A stretch of 64,000 bases of DNA from Salvelinus alpinus (GCF_045679555.1 NC_092122.1:8937284-9001283), one strand, 5' to 3'; counted from the first letter of the stretch, positions 26,573 to 39,555 are shown. Notes: generated by a model from the sequence alone, not told the origin. Translations and numbers: made by a program.

Positions 26573-29500
26573 GATTTTATTGTGATGGTGAACGCTATAT
26601 TAAATGGATTTTATTGTGATGGTGAACGCTATATTAAATGGATTTTATTGTGATGGTGAACGCTATATTAAATGGATTTTATTGTGATGGTGAACGCTAT
26701 ATTAAATGGATTTTATTGTGATGGTGAACGCTATATTAAATGGATTTATTGTGATGGTGAACGCTATATTAAATGGATTTTATTGTGATGGTGAACGCTA
26801 TATTAAATGGATTTTATTGTGATGGTGAACGCTATATTAAATGGATTTTATTGTGATGGTGAACGCTATATTAAATGGATTTTATTGTGATGGTGAACGC
26901 TATATTAAATGGATTTTATTGTGATGGTGAACGCTATATTAAATGGATTTTATTGTGATGGTGAACGCTATATTAAATGGATTTTATTGTGATGGTGAAC
27001 GCTATATTAAATGGATTTATTGTGATGGTGAACGCTATATTAAATGGATTTATTGTGATGGTGAACGCTATATTAAATGGATTTATTGTGATGGTGAACG
27101 CTATATTAAATGGATTTATTGTGATGGTGAACGCTATATTAAATGGATTTATTGTGATGGTGAACGCTATATTAAATGGATTTATTGTGATGGTGAACGC
27201 TATATTAAATGGATTTATTGTGATGGTGAACGCTATATTAAATGGATTTATTGTGATGGTGAACGCTATATTAAATGGATTTATTGTGATGGTGAACGCT
27301 ATATTAAATGGATTTATTGTGATGGTGAACGCTATATTAAATGGATTTATTGTGATGGTGAACGCTATATTAAATGGATTTATTGTGATGGTGAACGCTA
27401 TATTAAATGGATTTATTGTGATGGTGAACGCTATATTAAATGGATTTATTGTGATGGTGAACGCTATATTAAATGGATTTATTGTGATGGTGAACGCTAT
27501 ATTAAATGGATTTATTGTGATGGTGAACGCTATATTAAATGGATTTATTGTGATGGTGAACGCTATATTAAATGGATTTATTGTGATGGTGAACGCTATA
27601 TTAAATGGATTTATTGTGATGGTGAACGCTATATTAAATGGATTTATTGTGATGGTGAACGCTATATTAAATGGATTTATTGTGATGGTGAACGCTATAT
27701 TAAATGGATTTATTGTGATGGTGAACGCTATATTAAATGGATTTTATTGTGATGGTGAACGCTATATTAAATGGATTTTATTGTGATGGTGAACGCTATA
27801 TTAAATGGATTTTATTGTGATGGTGAACGCTATATTAAATGGATTTATTGTGATGGTGAACGCTATATTAAATGGATTTATTGTGATGGTGAACGCTATA
27901 TTAAATGGATTTATTGTGATGGTGAACGCTATATTAAATGGATTTATTGTGATGGTGAACGCTATATTAAATGGATTTATTGTGATGGTGAACGCTATAT
28001 TAAATGGATTTATTGTGATGGTGAACGCTATATTAAATGGATTTATTGTGATGGTGAACGCTATATTAAATGGATTTATTGTGATGGTGAACGCTATATT
28101 AAATGGATTTATTGTGATGGTGAACGCTATATTAAATGGATTTATTGTGATGGTGAACGCTATATTAAATGGATTTATTGTGATGGTGAACGCTATATTA
28201 AATGGATTTATTGTGATGGTGAACGCTATATTAAATGGATTTATTGTGATGGTGAACGCTATATTAAATGGATTTATTGTGATGGTGAACGCTATATTAA
28301 ATGGATTTATTGTGATGGTGAACGCTATATTAAATGGATTTATTGTGATGGTGAACGCTATATTAAATGGATTTATTGTGATGGTGAACGCTATATTAAA
28401 TGGATTTATTGTGATGGTGAACGCTATATTAAATGGATTTATTGTGATGGTGAACGCTATATTAAATGGATTTATTGTGATGGTGAACGCTATATTAAAT
28501 GGATTTATTGTGATGGTGAACGCTATATTAAATGGATTTATTGTGATGGTGAACGCTATATTAAATGGATTTATTGTGATGGTGAACGCTATATTAAATG
28601 GATTTATTGTGATGGTGAACGCTATATTAAATGGATTTATTGTGATGGTGAACGCTATATTAAATGGATTTATTGTGATGGTGAACGCTATATTAAATGG
28701 ATTTATTGTGATGGTGAACGCTATATTAAATGGATTTATTGTGATGGTGAACGCTATATTAAATGGATTTATTGTGATGGTGAACGCTATATTAAATGGA
28801 TTTATTGTGATGGTGAACGCTATATTAAATGGATTTTATTGTGATGGTGAACGCTATATTAAATGGATTTTATTGTGATGGTGAACGCTATATTAAATGG
28901 ATTTTATTGTGATGGTGAACGCTATATTAAATGGATTTATTGTGATGGTGAACGCTATATTAAATGGATTTATTGTGATGGTGAACGCTATATTAAATGG
29001 ATTTATTGTGATGGTGAACGCTATATTAAATGGATTTATTGTGATGGTGAACGCTATATTAAATGGATTTATTGTGATGGTGAACGCTATATTAAATGGA
29101 TTTATTGTGATGGTGAACGCTATATTAAATGTATTTATTGTGATGGTGAACGCTATATTAAATGGATTTATTGTGATGGTGAACGCTATATTAAATGGAT
29201 TTATTGTGATGGTGAACGCTATATTAAATGGATTTATTGTGATGGTGAACGCTATATTAAATGGATTTATTGTGATGGTGAACGCTATATTAAATGGATT
29301 TATTGTGATGGTGAACGCTATATTAAATGGATTTATTGTGATGGTGAACGCTATATTAAATGGATTTATTGTGATGGTGAACGCTATATTAAATGGATTT
29401 ATTGTGATGGTGAACGCTATATTAAATGGATTTATTGTGATGGTGAACGCTATATTAAATGGATTTATTGTGATGGTGAACGCTATATTAAATGGATTTA

Positions 29501-32386
29501 TTGTGATGGTGAACGCTATATTAAATGGATTTATTGTGATGGTGAACGCTATATTAAATGGATTTATTGTGATGGTGAACGCTATATTAAATGGATTTAT
29601 TGTGATGGTGAACGCTATATTAAATGGATTTATTGTGATGGTGAACGCTATATTAAATGGATTTTATTGTGATGGTGAACGCTATATTAAATGGATTTTA
29701 TTGTGATGGTGAACGCTATATTAAATGGATTTTATTGTGATGGTGAACGCTATATTAAATGGATTTTATTGTGATGGTGAACGCTATATTAAATGGATTT
29801 ATTGTGATGGTGAACGCTATATTAAATGGATTTATTGTGATGGTGAACGCTATATTAAATGGATTTATTGTGATGGTGAACGCTATATTAAATGGATTTA
29901 TTGTGATGGTGAACGCTATATTAAATGGATTTATTGTGATGGTGAACGCTATATTAAATGGATTTTATTGTGATGGTGAACGCTATATTAAATGGATTTT
30001 ATTGTGATGGTGAACGCTATATTAAATGGATTTTATTGTGATGGTGAACGCTATATTAAATGGATTTATTGTGATGGTGAACGCTATATTAAATGGATTT
30101 ATTGTGATGGTGAACGCTATATTAAATGGATTTATTGTGATGGTGAACGCTATATTAAATGGATTTATTGTGATGGTGAACGCTATATTAAATGGATTTA
30201 TTGTGATGGTGAACGCTATATTAAATGGATTTTATTGTGATGGTGAACGCTATATTAAATGGATTTTATTGTGATGGTGAACGCTATATTAAATGGATTT
30301 TATTGTGATGGTGAACGCTATATTAAATGGATTTTATTGTGATGGTGAACGCTATATTAAATGGATTTTATTGTGATGGTGAACGCTATATTAAATGGAT
30401 TTTATTGTGATGGTGAACGCTATATTAAATGGATTTTATTGTGATGGTGAACGCTATATTAAATGGATTTTATTGTGATGGTGAACGCTATATTAAATGA
30501 TTTTATTGTGATGGTGAACGCTATATTAAATGGATTTATTGTGATGGTGAACGCTATATTAAATGGATTTATTGTGATGGTGAACGCTATATTAAATGGA
30601 TTTATTGTGATGGTGAACGCTATATTAAATGGATTTATTGTGATGGTGAACGCTATATTAAATGGATTTATTGTGATGGTGAACGCTATATTAAATGGAT
30701 TTATTGTGATGGTGAACGCTATATTAAATGGATTTATTGTGATGGTGAACGCTATATTAAATGGATTTATTGTGATGGTGAACGCTATATTAAATGGATT
30801 TATTGTGATGGTGAACGCTATATTAAATGGATGTATTGTGATGGTGAACGCTATATTAAATGGATGTATTGTGATGGTGAACGCTATATTAAATGGATGT
30901 ATTGTGATGGTGAACGCTATATTAAATGGATGTATTGTGATGGTGAACGCTATATTAAATGGATGTATTGTGATGGGGAACGCTATATTAAATGGATGTA
31001 TTGTGATGGTGAACGCTATATTAAATGGATGTATTGTGATGGTGAACGCTATATTAAATGGATGTATTGTGATGGTGAACGCTATATTAAATGGATGTAT
31101 TGTGATGGTGAACGCTATATTAAATGGATGTATTGTGATGGTGAACGCTATATTAAATGGATGTATTGTGATGGTGAACGCTATATTAAATGGATGTATT
31201 GTGATGGTGAACGCTATATTAAATGGATGTATTGTGATGGTGAACGCTATATTAAATGGATGTATTGTGATGGTGAACGCTATATTAAATGGATGTATTG
31301 TGATGGTGAACGCTATATTAAATGGATGTATTGTGATGGTGAACGCTATATTAAATGGATTTATTGTGATGGTGAACGCTATATTAAATGGATTTATTGT
31401 GATGGTGAACGCTATATTAAATGGATTTATTGTGATGGTGAACGCTATATTAAATGGATTTATTGTGATGGTGAACGCTATATTAAATGGATTTATTGTG
31501 ATGGTGAACGCTATATTAAATGGATTTATTGTGATGGTGAACGCTATATTAAATGGATTTATTGTGATGGTGAACGCTATATTAAATGGATTTATTGTGA
31601 TGGTGAACGCTATATTAAATGGATTTATTGTGATGGTGAACGCTATATTAAATGGATTTATTGTGATGGTGAACGCTATATTAAATGGATTTATTGTGAT
31701 GGTGAACGCTATATTAAATGGATTTATTGTGATGGTGAACGCTATATTAAATGGATTTATTGTGATGGTGAACGCTATATTAAATGGATTTATTGTGATG
31801 GTGAACGCTATATTAAATGGATTTATTGTGATGGTGAACGCTATATTAAATGGATTTATTGTGATGGTGAACGCTATATTAAATGGATTTATTGTGATGG
31901 TGAACGCTATATTAAATGGATTTATTGTGATGGTGAACGCTATATTAAATGGATTTTATTGTGATGGTGAACGCTATATTAAATGGATTTTATTGTGATG
32001 GTGAACGCTATATTAAATGGATTTTATTGTGATGGTGAACGCTATATTAAATGGATTTTATTGTGATGGTGAACGCTATATTAAATGGATTTTATTGTGA
32101 TGGTGAACGCTATATTAAATGGATTTTATTGTGATGGTGAACGCTATATTAAATGGATTTATTGTGATGGTGAACGCTATATTAAATGGATTTATTGTGA
32201 TGGTGAACGCTATATTAAATGGATTTATTGTGATGGTGAACGCTATATTAAATGGATTTATTGTGATGGTGAACGCTATATTAAATGGATTTATTGTGAT
32301 GGTGAACGCTATATTAAATGGATTTATTGTGATGGTGAACGCTATATTAAATGGATTTATTGTGATGGTGAACGCTATATTAAATG
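26573..32386. repeat. 33/34-bp satellite array, 175 units
   Basis: The unit is GATTTATTGTGATGGTGAAC then GCTATATTAAATG; a variant has one extra T (GATTTTATTG). Reading unit starts gives 136 units of 33 bp and 39 of 34 bp, total 5814 bp, matching the span exactly. Order (number x length): 5x34, 1x33, 7x34, 22x33, 3x34, 30x33, 3x34, 22x33, 4x34, 5x33, 3x34, 5x33, 7x34, 1x33 (lost a G), 1x34, 43x33, 6x34, 7x33. Sixteen consecutive units at 30830-31357 carry GATGTATTG. Single variants: TATTTATTG at 29132 and GATGGGGAAC near 30971. Units are otherwise identical. The array lies within intron 1. Long open frames (FIVMVNAILNG or YCDGERYIKWI) are a by-product of the 33-bp period. Confidence 0.97.
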
Positions 32387-32670
32387 GATTTATTTGACTT
32401 TTTAAAATGACGATGTTCCAAAGGCACAACAGACATGTTTATGTTAAGAAACGGTCAATTACTGTGAGCCCTAGGTCAGGCTGCTTGGACCACTGTCTGT
32501 CATTTCCCCAAATAACAAATATCGTACACACACAGAGTAGGAGACTTGGTTTTAACAACCAGCGCCAGGGCGTTGGTTTTGGCTTGAGTTGACTGGTCAG
32601 AACTGTCTGGATGTAGGATTTCAATGTATTGTCCCAGGTCTCTCTTTTGTACTCCTGAATTATACATCTA
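32387..32670. other. Flank between satellite and Tc1 element
   Basis: Begins GATTTATTTGACTTTTTAAA, a diverging last partial unit, then unique-looking sequence. It may be the right part of the hAT-like repeat at 25747. No gene. Confidence 0.4.
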
Positions 32671-32899
32671 CAGTGAGGGAAAAAAGTATTTGATCCCCTG
32701 CTGATTTTGTACGTTTGCCCACTGACAAAGAAATGATCAGTCTATAATTTTAATGGTAGGTTTATTTGAACAGTGAGAGACAGAATAACAACAAAAATAT
32801 CCAGAAAAACGCATGTCAAAAATGTTATAAATTGATTTGCATTTTAATGAGGGAAATAAGTATTTGACCCCCTCTCAATGAGAAAGATTTCTGGCTCCC

Positions 32900-32994
32900 A
32901 GGTGTCTTTCATACAGGTAACGAGCTGAGATTAGGAGCACACTCTTAAAGGGAGTGCTCCTAATCTCAGTTTCTTACCTGTATAAAAGACACCT
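32900..32994. repeat. Long hairpin inside the Tc1 element
   Basis: Arms 32900-32940 and 32954-32994 (41 bp each, starting AGGTGTCTTTCATACAGGTA) are inverted copies with a few mismatches around a 13-base loop (ACTCTTAAAGGGA). It sits 43 bases before the transposase start codon, so it lies in the element's own promoter/leader region. Confidence 0.85.
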
Positions 32995-33037
32995 GTCCAC
33001 AGAAGCAATCAATCAATCAGATTCCAAACTCTCCACC

Positions 33038-34059
33038 ATGTCCAAGACCAAAGAGCTCTCCAAGGATGTCAGGGACAAGATTGTAGATCTACACAAGGCT
33101 GGAATGGGCTACAAGGCCATTGCCAAGCAGCTTGGTGAGAAGGTGACAACAGTTGGTGCGATTATTCGCAAATGGAAGAAACACAAAACAACTGTCAAAC
33201 TCCCTTGGCCTAGGGCTCCATGCAAGAACTCACCTCGTGGAGTTGCAATGATCATGAGAATGGTGAGGAATCTGCCCAGAACTAAACAGGAGGATCTTGT
33301 CAATGATCTCAAGGCAGCTGGGACCATAGTCACCAAGAAAACAATTGGTAACACACTACGCCGTGAAGGACTGAAATCCTGCAGCGCCCGCAAGGTCCCC
33401 CTGCTCAAGAAAGCTCATATACATACCCGTCTGAAGTTTGCCAATGAACATCTGAATGATTCAGAGCACAACTGGGTGAACGTGTTGTGGTCAGACGAGA
33501 CCAAAGTGGAGTTCTTTGGCATCAACTCAACTTGCCGTGTTTGGAGGAGGAGGAATGCTGCCTATGACCCCAAGAAACCATCCCCACCGTCAAACATGGA
33601 GGTGGAAACATTATGCTTTGGGGGTGTTTTTCTGCTAAGGGGACAGGACAACTTCACCGCATCAAAGGGACGATGGACGGGGCCATGTACCGTCAAATCT
33701 TGGGTGAAAACCTCCTTCCCTCAGCCAGGGCATTGAAAATGGGTCGTGGATGGGTATTCCAGCATGACAATGACCCAAAACACACGGCCAAGGCAACAAA
33801 GGAGTGGCTCAAGAAAAAGCACATTAAGGTCCTGGAGTGGCCTAGCCAGTCTCCAGACCTTAATCCCATAGAAAATCTGTGGAGGGAGCTGAAGGTTCGA
33901 GTTGCCAAACGTCAGCCTCGAAATCTTAATGACTTGAAGAAGATCTGCAAAGAGGAGTGGGACAAAATCCCTCCTGAGATGTGTGCAAACCTGGTGGCCA
34001 ACTACAAGAAACATCTGACCTCTGTGATTGCCAACAAGGGTTTTGCCACCAAGTACTAA
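33038..34059 (+). pseudogene. Tc1-family transposase, one visible frameshift
   Basis: Starts [20 protein letters not shown] at 33038. Order: paired-like helix-turn-helix DNA-binding half (about residues 1-110, including [10 protein letters not shown] and [10 protein letters not shown]), then the DDE catalytic half. Catalytic residues are all visible: D in [12 protein letters not shown], first D of QHDNDPKHT and E of NPIENLW, 34 residues apart (DD34E). The frame shifts near 33573: GACCCCAAGAAACCATCCCC lacks one base compared with the usual family sequence, so the first frame drifts off and the correct one resumes to the stop after GFATKY (34057-34059). The start is supported by the family N-terminus; the upstream in-frame extension from 32954 lies in the hairpin. 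As it stands no complete enzyme would be made. A copy elsewhere could still act on its ends. Confidence 0.9.
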
Positions 34060-34277
34060 GTCATGTTTTGCAGAGGGGTCAAATACTTATTTCCCTCATT
34101 AAAATGCAAATCAATTTATAACATTTTTGACATGCGTTTTTCTGGATTTTTTTGTTGATATTCTGTCTCTCACTGTTCAAATAAACATACCATTAAAATT
34201 ACAGACTGATCATTTCATTGTCAGTGGGCAAACGAACAAAATCAGCAGGGGATCAAATACTTTTTTCCCTCACTGTA

Positions 34278-35148
34278 TGCATCTCTGTTACACATTCCAT
34301 TATAGTAGATTATCATGATTGTATTTTAAAATACCTGCGCATCTCCCATTGTTGTGTGCTATACAGAGACAAAGCACAGGCTGTCCCTAGGAATGTTGCG
34401 GAACATCCACTGTCCTTATCTCCCCCCTTTGACCTCCCACCTCTGAACTTCAGTGGACCTGTCACACTGACAGCAGGGGGAACACCATGATGAATCTCGT
34501 GTTTTTTCCCCTTCTTATCGCTCAAAGGTCATACTGTCTCTTATTATCCTCCCCCTTTCCTACTGTTGTGTGTAAAGATGAGAAATTGCTATCTTTTTCA
34601 TTGCTCATCCTTTCTTAAAGGCCATTTCTCTATCTCCACTAGCTCAGGATGCACTTCATTAAACAGTAGCAATCTTCCTCCTCAGCTGGTTACTCTTTGA
34701 GGTAGCAGGTTCCAACAGACACACACACACACACACACACACACCTTTACGGTTATTGTTTTACGGGCCTTGTGCTGTGATATAATGGTCTCCCAGGCAA
34801 AATCGCCTAGTTTTATGGACCATAGTGAGATCTGATGAACACTGCCCAACCCTGGATCCGAGAGGTTGATGAACTGCCTGACATTAAAGAGATGGACAGC
34901 TATAGACTGCCAACCACTACAGTATAATAGCCAGTACGATCACTTTCAGTGACTCCATGTAACATAAAGGTATAGTGGAAAACAAGGTGGCACAACAGGA
35001 AAAACACTGGTGAACAGGTGTGATTCAATCAGCACTGTCCTTTGTGTCTGAGAGAGTGGAAGGACAAAGGGGAGCGTGAGAGAAAGAACAAGAAGCAGAG
35101 GGAGGGGATGAAGGGGGAGATATGAGAGAGAAGTCTCGCTATTGCTCG
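34278..35148. other. Intron 1: no gene; short CA repeat
   Basis: Only a (CA)12 run at 34720-34744 recognised. Confidence 0.5.
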
Positions 35149-37708
35149 ACTGAGGTGGAGTATATCATGATAAGCTGTAGACCACACTACCTACCGAGAG
35201 AGTTCTCATCTGTATTCTTCGTAGCGGTTTACATGCCACCTCAGTCTGAGATTGGCACTAAGATCGCATTGAATGAGCTGTATTCCGCCATAAGCAAACA
35301 AGAAAACGCTCACCCAGAAGTGGCGCTCCTAGTAGCTGGGGACTTTAATCCAGGGATTTTTTAAATCAGTTTTACCAAATTTCTATCAGCATGTTAAATG
35401 TGCAACCAGAGGGAAAAGAACTCTGGACCACCTTTACTCCACACACAGAGATGCATACAAAGCTCGCCCTCCATTTGGCAACAATTCCACAATTCTATCC
35501 TCCTGATTCCTGCTTACAACCGAAAATTAAAGCAGGAAGCACCAGTGACAAGATGAATAAAAAAGTGGTCAGATGAAGCAGATGCTAAGCTACAGGACTG
35601 TTTTGCTAGCTCAGACTGGAATATGTTCCGGGATTCTTCCGATGGCATTGAGGAGTTTACCACATCAGCCACTGACTTTATCAATAAGTGCATCGATGAC
35701 GTCTTCCCCACAGTGACCGTACGTACATATCCCAACCAGAAGCCATGGATTACAGGCAGCATCCGCACTGAGCTAAAGGGTAGAGCTGCCGCTTTCAAGG
35801 AGCGGGACTCTGACCCGGAAGTTTATAAGAAATCCCGCTATGCCCTCCGACGAACCATCAAACAGGCAAAGCGTCAATACAGGACTAAGATCAAGTCGTA
35901 CTACACTGGCTCTGACGCTCATCGGATGTGGCAGGGCTTGCAAACCATTATAGACTACAAAGGGAAGCACAGCCGAGAGCTGCCCAGTGACACGAGCATA
36001 CCAGGCAGTTGAGTTGAACTATTTTTATGCTCGCTTCGAGGCAAATAACACTGAAACATGCATGAGAGCACCAGCTGTATCAGATGACTGTGTGATCACG
36101 CTCTCCGCAGCCGATGTGAGTAAGACCTTTAAACAGGTCAACATTCACAAGGCCGCAGGGACAGACGGATTACCAGGACGTGTACTGCGAGCATGCGCTG
36201 ACCAACTAGCAAGTGTCTTCACTGACATTTTCAACCTCTCCCTGTCTGAGTCTGTAATACCAACATGTTTTAAGCAGACTATCATAGTGCCTGTACCCAA
36301 GAACACTAAGTTAACCTGCCTAAATGACTACCAACCCGTAGCACTCACGTCTGTAGCCATGAAATGCTTTGTAAGGCTGGTCATGGCTCACATCAACACC
36401 ATCATCCCAGAAACCCTAGACCCACTCCAATTTGCATACCGCCCAAACAGATGCACAGATTATGCAATCTCTATTGCACTCCACACTGCCCTTTCCCACC
36501 TGGACAAAAGGAACACCTATGTGAGAATGCTATTCATTGACTACAGCTCAGTGATCAACACCATAGTGCCCTCAAAGCTCATCAATAATCTAAGTAACCT
36601 GGGACTAAACACCTCCCTCTGCAACTGGATCCTGATCCTCAACACGGGCCCCTCAGGGGTGCATGCTCAGTCCCCTCCTATACTCCTTGTTCGCTCATGA
36701 CTGCACTGCCAGGCACAACTCCAACACCATCATTAAATTTGCTGATGACACAACAGTGGTAGGCCTGATCCCCGACAACATCGAGCCAGCCTATAGGGAG
36801 GAGGTCAGAGACCTGACCGTGTGGTGCCAGGACAACAACCTCTCCCTCAAAGTGATCAAGACAAAGGAGATGATTGTGGACTACAGGAAAAAGAGGAACG
36901 AGCATGCCCCCATTTCTCATCGACGGGGCTGCAGTGGAGCAGGTTGAGAGCTTCAAGTTCCTTGGTGTCCACATCACCAACAAACTAACATGCTCCATGC
37001 ACACCAAGACAGTCGTGAAGCGGGCACAACGAAACCTATTCCCCCTCAAGAGACTGAAAAGATTTGTCATGGGTCCTCAGATCCTCAAAAGGTTCTACAG
37101 CTGCACCATCAAGAGCATCCTGACTGGTTGCATCACTGCCTGGTATGGCAACTGTTTGGCCTCCGACCGCAAGGCACTACAGAGGAAAGTGCGAACGGCC
37201 CAATATATCACTGGGGCCAAGCTTCCTGCCATCCAAGACCTCTATACCAGGCGGTGTCAGGGGATGACCCTAAAAATTGTCAGACTCCAGCCACCCTAGT
37301 CATAGACTGTTCTTTCTGCTACCACATGGCAAGCGGTACCGGAGCGCCACGTCTAGGTCCAAGACGCATCTAAACAGCTTCTACCCCCAAGCCATAAGAC
37401 CCCTGAACATTTTGTCAAATGGCTACCCAGACTACTTGCATTGCCGCCCCCCCCCCCCCCCCCACCCCACCCCACCCGCGTCCACAACACTCTCTGTCAT
37501 CTATGCATAGTCACTTTATTTAACTCTACCTACATGTACATACTACCTCAACTAACCGGTGCCCCCGCACATTGACTCTGTACCAACACCCCCATGTATA
37601 TAGTTATTTTTACTGCTGTTCTTTCATTAGTTGTTACTTTTATCTCTTATTCTTATTTTTTTGAGAAGGCACTTGTTTTCGGCGCATGTGACTAATACAA
37701 TTAGATTT
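35149..37708 (+). pseudogene. Rex1-like LINE ORF2 (endonuclease and RT), broken
   Basis: In order: end of an apurinic-type endonuclease (FFVAVYMPPQ, LLVAGDFN, 35122-35364), a linker (PWITGSIRTELKGRAAAFKE, 35623-36012), RT ([30 protein letters not shown] as the catalytic YADD-like block at about 36740), and a carboxy-terminal part (ESFKFLGVHIT, SILTGCITAWYGN). The usual IDYSSAFNTI reads [10 protein letters not shown] here, keeping the catalytic Asp. Frames change around 35990, 36660, 36900 and 37290, so it is dead. The 3' tail (GGCGCATGTGACTAATACAA then TTAGATTTGATGA) ends at about 37708. Retroposition copied a 5'-truncated element. The Rex1 name rests on the SSAFNT-type motif and general likeness. 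Confidence 0.85.
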
Positions 37709-38288
37709 GATGAGAGGGGGGATATGAGAGAGAGGGCTCAGTTTATTGGTAGCATACACAGTTTTGCTATCGCGGGTGCAGCGAAATGCTTATGTCTCTA
37801 GTCCAACAGTGTAGCAATATCTAGCGATACAGGAACTATACACACAAAATGTTAAAAAATTCATAGAAATTTCTGTTTTGGAATGAGCAGCCAGTTTGGT
37901 GGTGTGCTGAGATGGTGTTCCTCAGAGGTAATATAGTCTTGGTGTTCTACCGTCTATCTAGGCTGCTGTTCTTCACTTTAAATGGGATTGCTCTGGTGGT
38001 GCTAACTGCTTTCCCTATTCTAGGGGTTCACAAGGCAACCAGACACTGTCTGGACTATGGGAGAGGGGGGGGGATCTCCCTGCTCCCCTGCCTCTCCCCT
38101 GCCTCTGACTTTGAAGAGGAAAATTAAAAGAGGGAATTAAACTTTGAAAACATGTAGTTGATGTGAAGTCCGTATTAATCTGCATGCTGTGTCTAATCCT
38201 GTTAGCTGTGGTCACGGTTCCACTTCTCACGTGAAGCAACAGGACACACACAAACACACAATGTATCTGCCAGCGTATTTGTGCAGAT
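37709..38288. other. Intron 1: no clear feature
   Basis: Segment 37735-37870 (GGTAGCATACACAGTTTTGC, GTGCAGCGAAATGCTTATG) resembles another LINE 3' region in reverse, but I cannot delimit it. Confidence 0.35.
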
Positions 38289-39004
38289 GTGTGTGCTAGG
38301 GCTGTCCCGACTAAAATAAATCTTGGTCGACTGAAAGTCGTCTGTTCTTTTGACCAATCGATTGGTTGACATTTTTTAAACGTGTATTTTTCCATATATG
38401 TAGACAACCTATGTGTTTTTAATAAAATCAACTGTATGCATTGAGCTTCTGTGATGAAATAAGACAAATACCTTGAGGGCGCCAGAGATCTAGATAGCCA
38501 GAAGAAAAAAACCTTAACCTGACCCAACTATTCTCTTGCTCCTGCCATTACTCTCCTGAAGTTGCCGGAAATAGGCTACACGAGGAGTCGGCAACATTTC
38601 TCATGTGGAACGCCAATTTATCTTACCATCTCTACCGATCTGCATGCCAGTTATGGTTTTTATATGCAAATTTTCATGAAACTGTTTCATTTTAATTTAT
38701 AATAACGTCTTCGTACCTCAATCATTGTCATGTGGTTAGTCAAAATTCTATCCAAATCTAAATGAAAATGATACAAACCTAAATAAATAGTAACTTCTAT
38801 TGCCATTGCCAACTATGTAAAAATAGTCTACCTAAAGCCAACAAATAAAAACATTGCAGCCTGCAGGTAGAAAATATCCTCATAAAAATAAATATCCTAT
38901 AAATCGAATTCGCTACATGTGGCCTGCCTGCAACGAACTTCAAACATTGCATCAACTATTAACTCGGGCCCAGCCTGTACGCTATTTGATCAAGGGATAA
39001 GAAG

Positions 39005-39191
39005 CAGTGCTTGATTTGGGCAGGAGCTCACCTGAGCTGAGTACCGGCACCTCTAATTTTCTACTGCTTGAGCTCCTGTTCCTCCTATAGAATATTAGTT
39101 ACAAGTATTGTCCAGCTCCTGCACCTATATATTATCAGTACCAGCAATCAAAATGAGCACCGGAACCGATTTCATTCCAAGTCAAGCACTG
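39005..39191. mobile_element. Small MITE within element X
   Basis: Inverted ends CAGTGCTTGATTTGG and CCAAGTCAAGCACTG bound 187 bp with no coding. Its right end directly abuts inverted-repeat arm A. Confidence 0.65.
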
Positions 39192-39555
39192 ATGAGAAGT
39201 CATAAGGTAGGCCTAATTTAGGACGTTTCCATTGGATCAGAGCATGACATGTTTCCCTTCCACACTGAGTGGTTATCAAAAGAGGGAGAGTTGGAAAGAT
39301 TTTTCAAATACATTGAAGAACTATTGTCATTCTCAATGGATGTAAAAGCAGACTTTGTTTGCTTGCTATTTTGATGTGAAGAAAACATTACTTTGAGAAG
39401 TTCCACAGCTCATTAGTGGTGGTGCGTTAAAATCAAAAAAAACGATCAGATCCTCAAATGGGCACATTTCTATGCGTACATTTGCGCGCAGGCCAGGTAG
39501 CCTATAGGCCTACTTCTATGCGTTCGCATCCTTACTCAACATTGACAGGAGCGCT
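39192..39555. repeat. Inverted repeat arm A (364 bp)
   Basis: Reverse complement of arm B at 42019-42382 with about five mismatches (roughly 98-99% identical by eye). Includes the same 62-codon open frame on opposite strands (39218-39406 and 42168-42356), which resembles nothing I know. Confidence 0.9.

Larger units (their letters stand above)
32671..34277 (+). mobile_element. Tc1/mariner element with complete ends
   Basis: The element spans 32673-34275 (1603 bp) and is flanked by TA on both sides (32671-32672, 34276-34277). Ends read CAGTGAGGGAAAAAAGTATT and the reverse complement. The inverted repeats are about 200 bp (32673-32873 and 34075-34275) with about six mismatches that I could count. 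Each has an inner copy of the outer motif (GGGAAATAAGTATTTGACCC), an IR/DR arrangement. The full ends, high TIR identity and single visible reading-frame defect suggest a fairly recent insertion into intron 1. Confidence 0.95.
38297..39555 (-). mobile_element. Non-autonomous hAT element X, half 1 (left in place by an inversion)
   Basis: Starts TAGGGCTGTCCCGACTAAAA at 38297, preceded by GTGTGTGC (38289-38296). It includes a small MITE (39005-39191) and the 364-bp arm A (39192-39555). The other half of X is at 41221-42382, preceded by GCACACAC (41213-41220), the reverse complement of GTGTGTGC. Turning 39556-42018 around through the arms would rebuild one about 2.06-kb element flanked by the same 8-bp duplication, as expected for hAT. 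No transposase coding was recognised. Confidence 0.75.

Noticed and set aside
26573..32386. CRISPR-like array
   Set aside because: Units are contiguous without variable spacers, in a vertebrate intron.
26943..32405. Very long open reading frames (up to 511 codons) of FIVMVNAILNG or YCDGERYIKWI repeats
   Set aside because: The satellite unit is 33 bp, so any frame without a stop in one unit stays open; two + frames and one - frame are open at the same time and 34-bp units break them. No promoter, flanking coding or family resemblance.
32954..33037. Upstream start of the Tc1 transposase frame
   Set aside because: The extra 28 codons lie in the hairpin and leader; the family N-terminus begins at the ATG at 33038.
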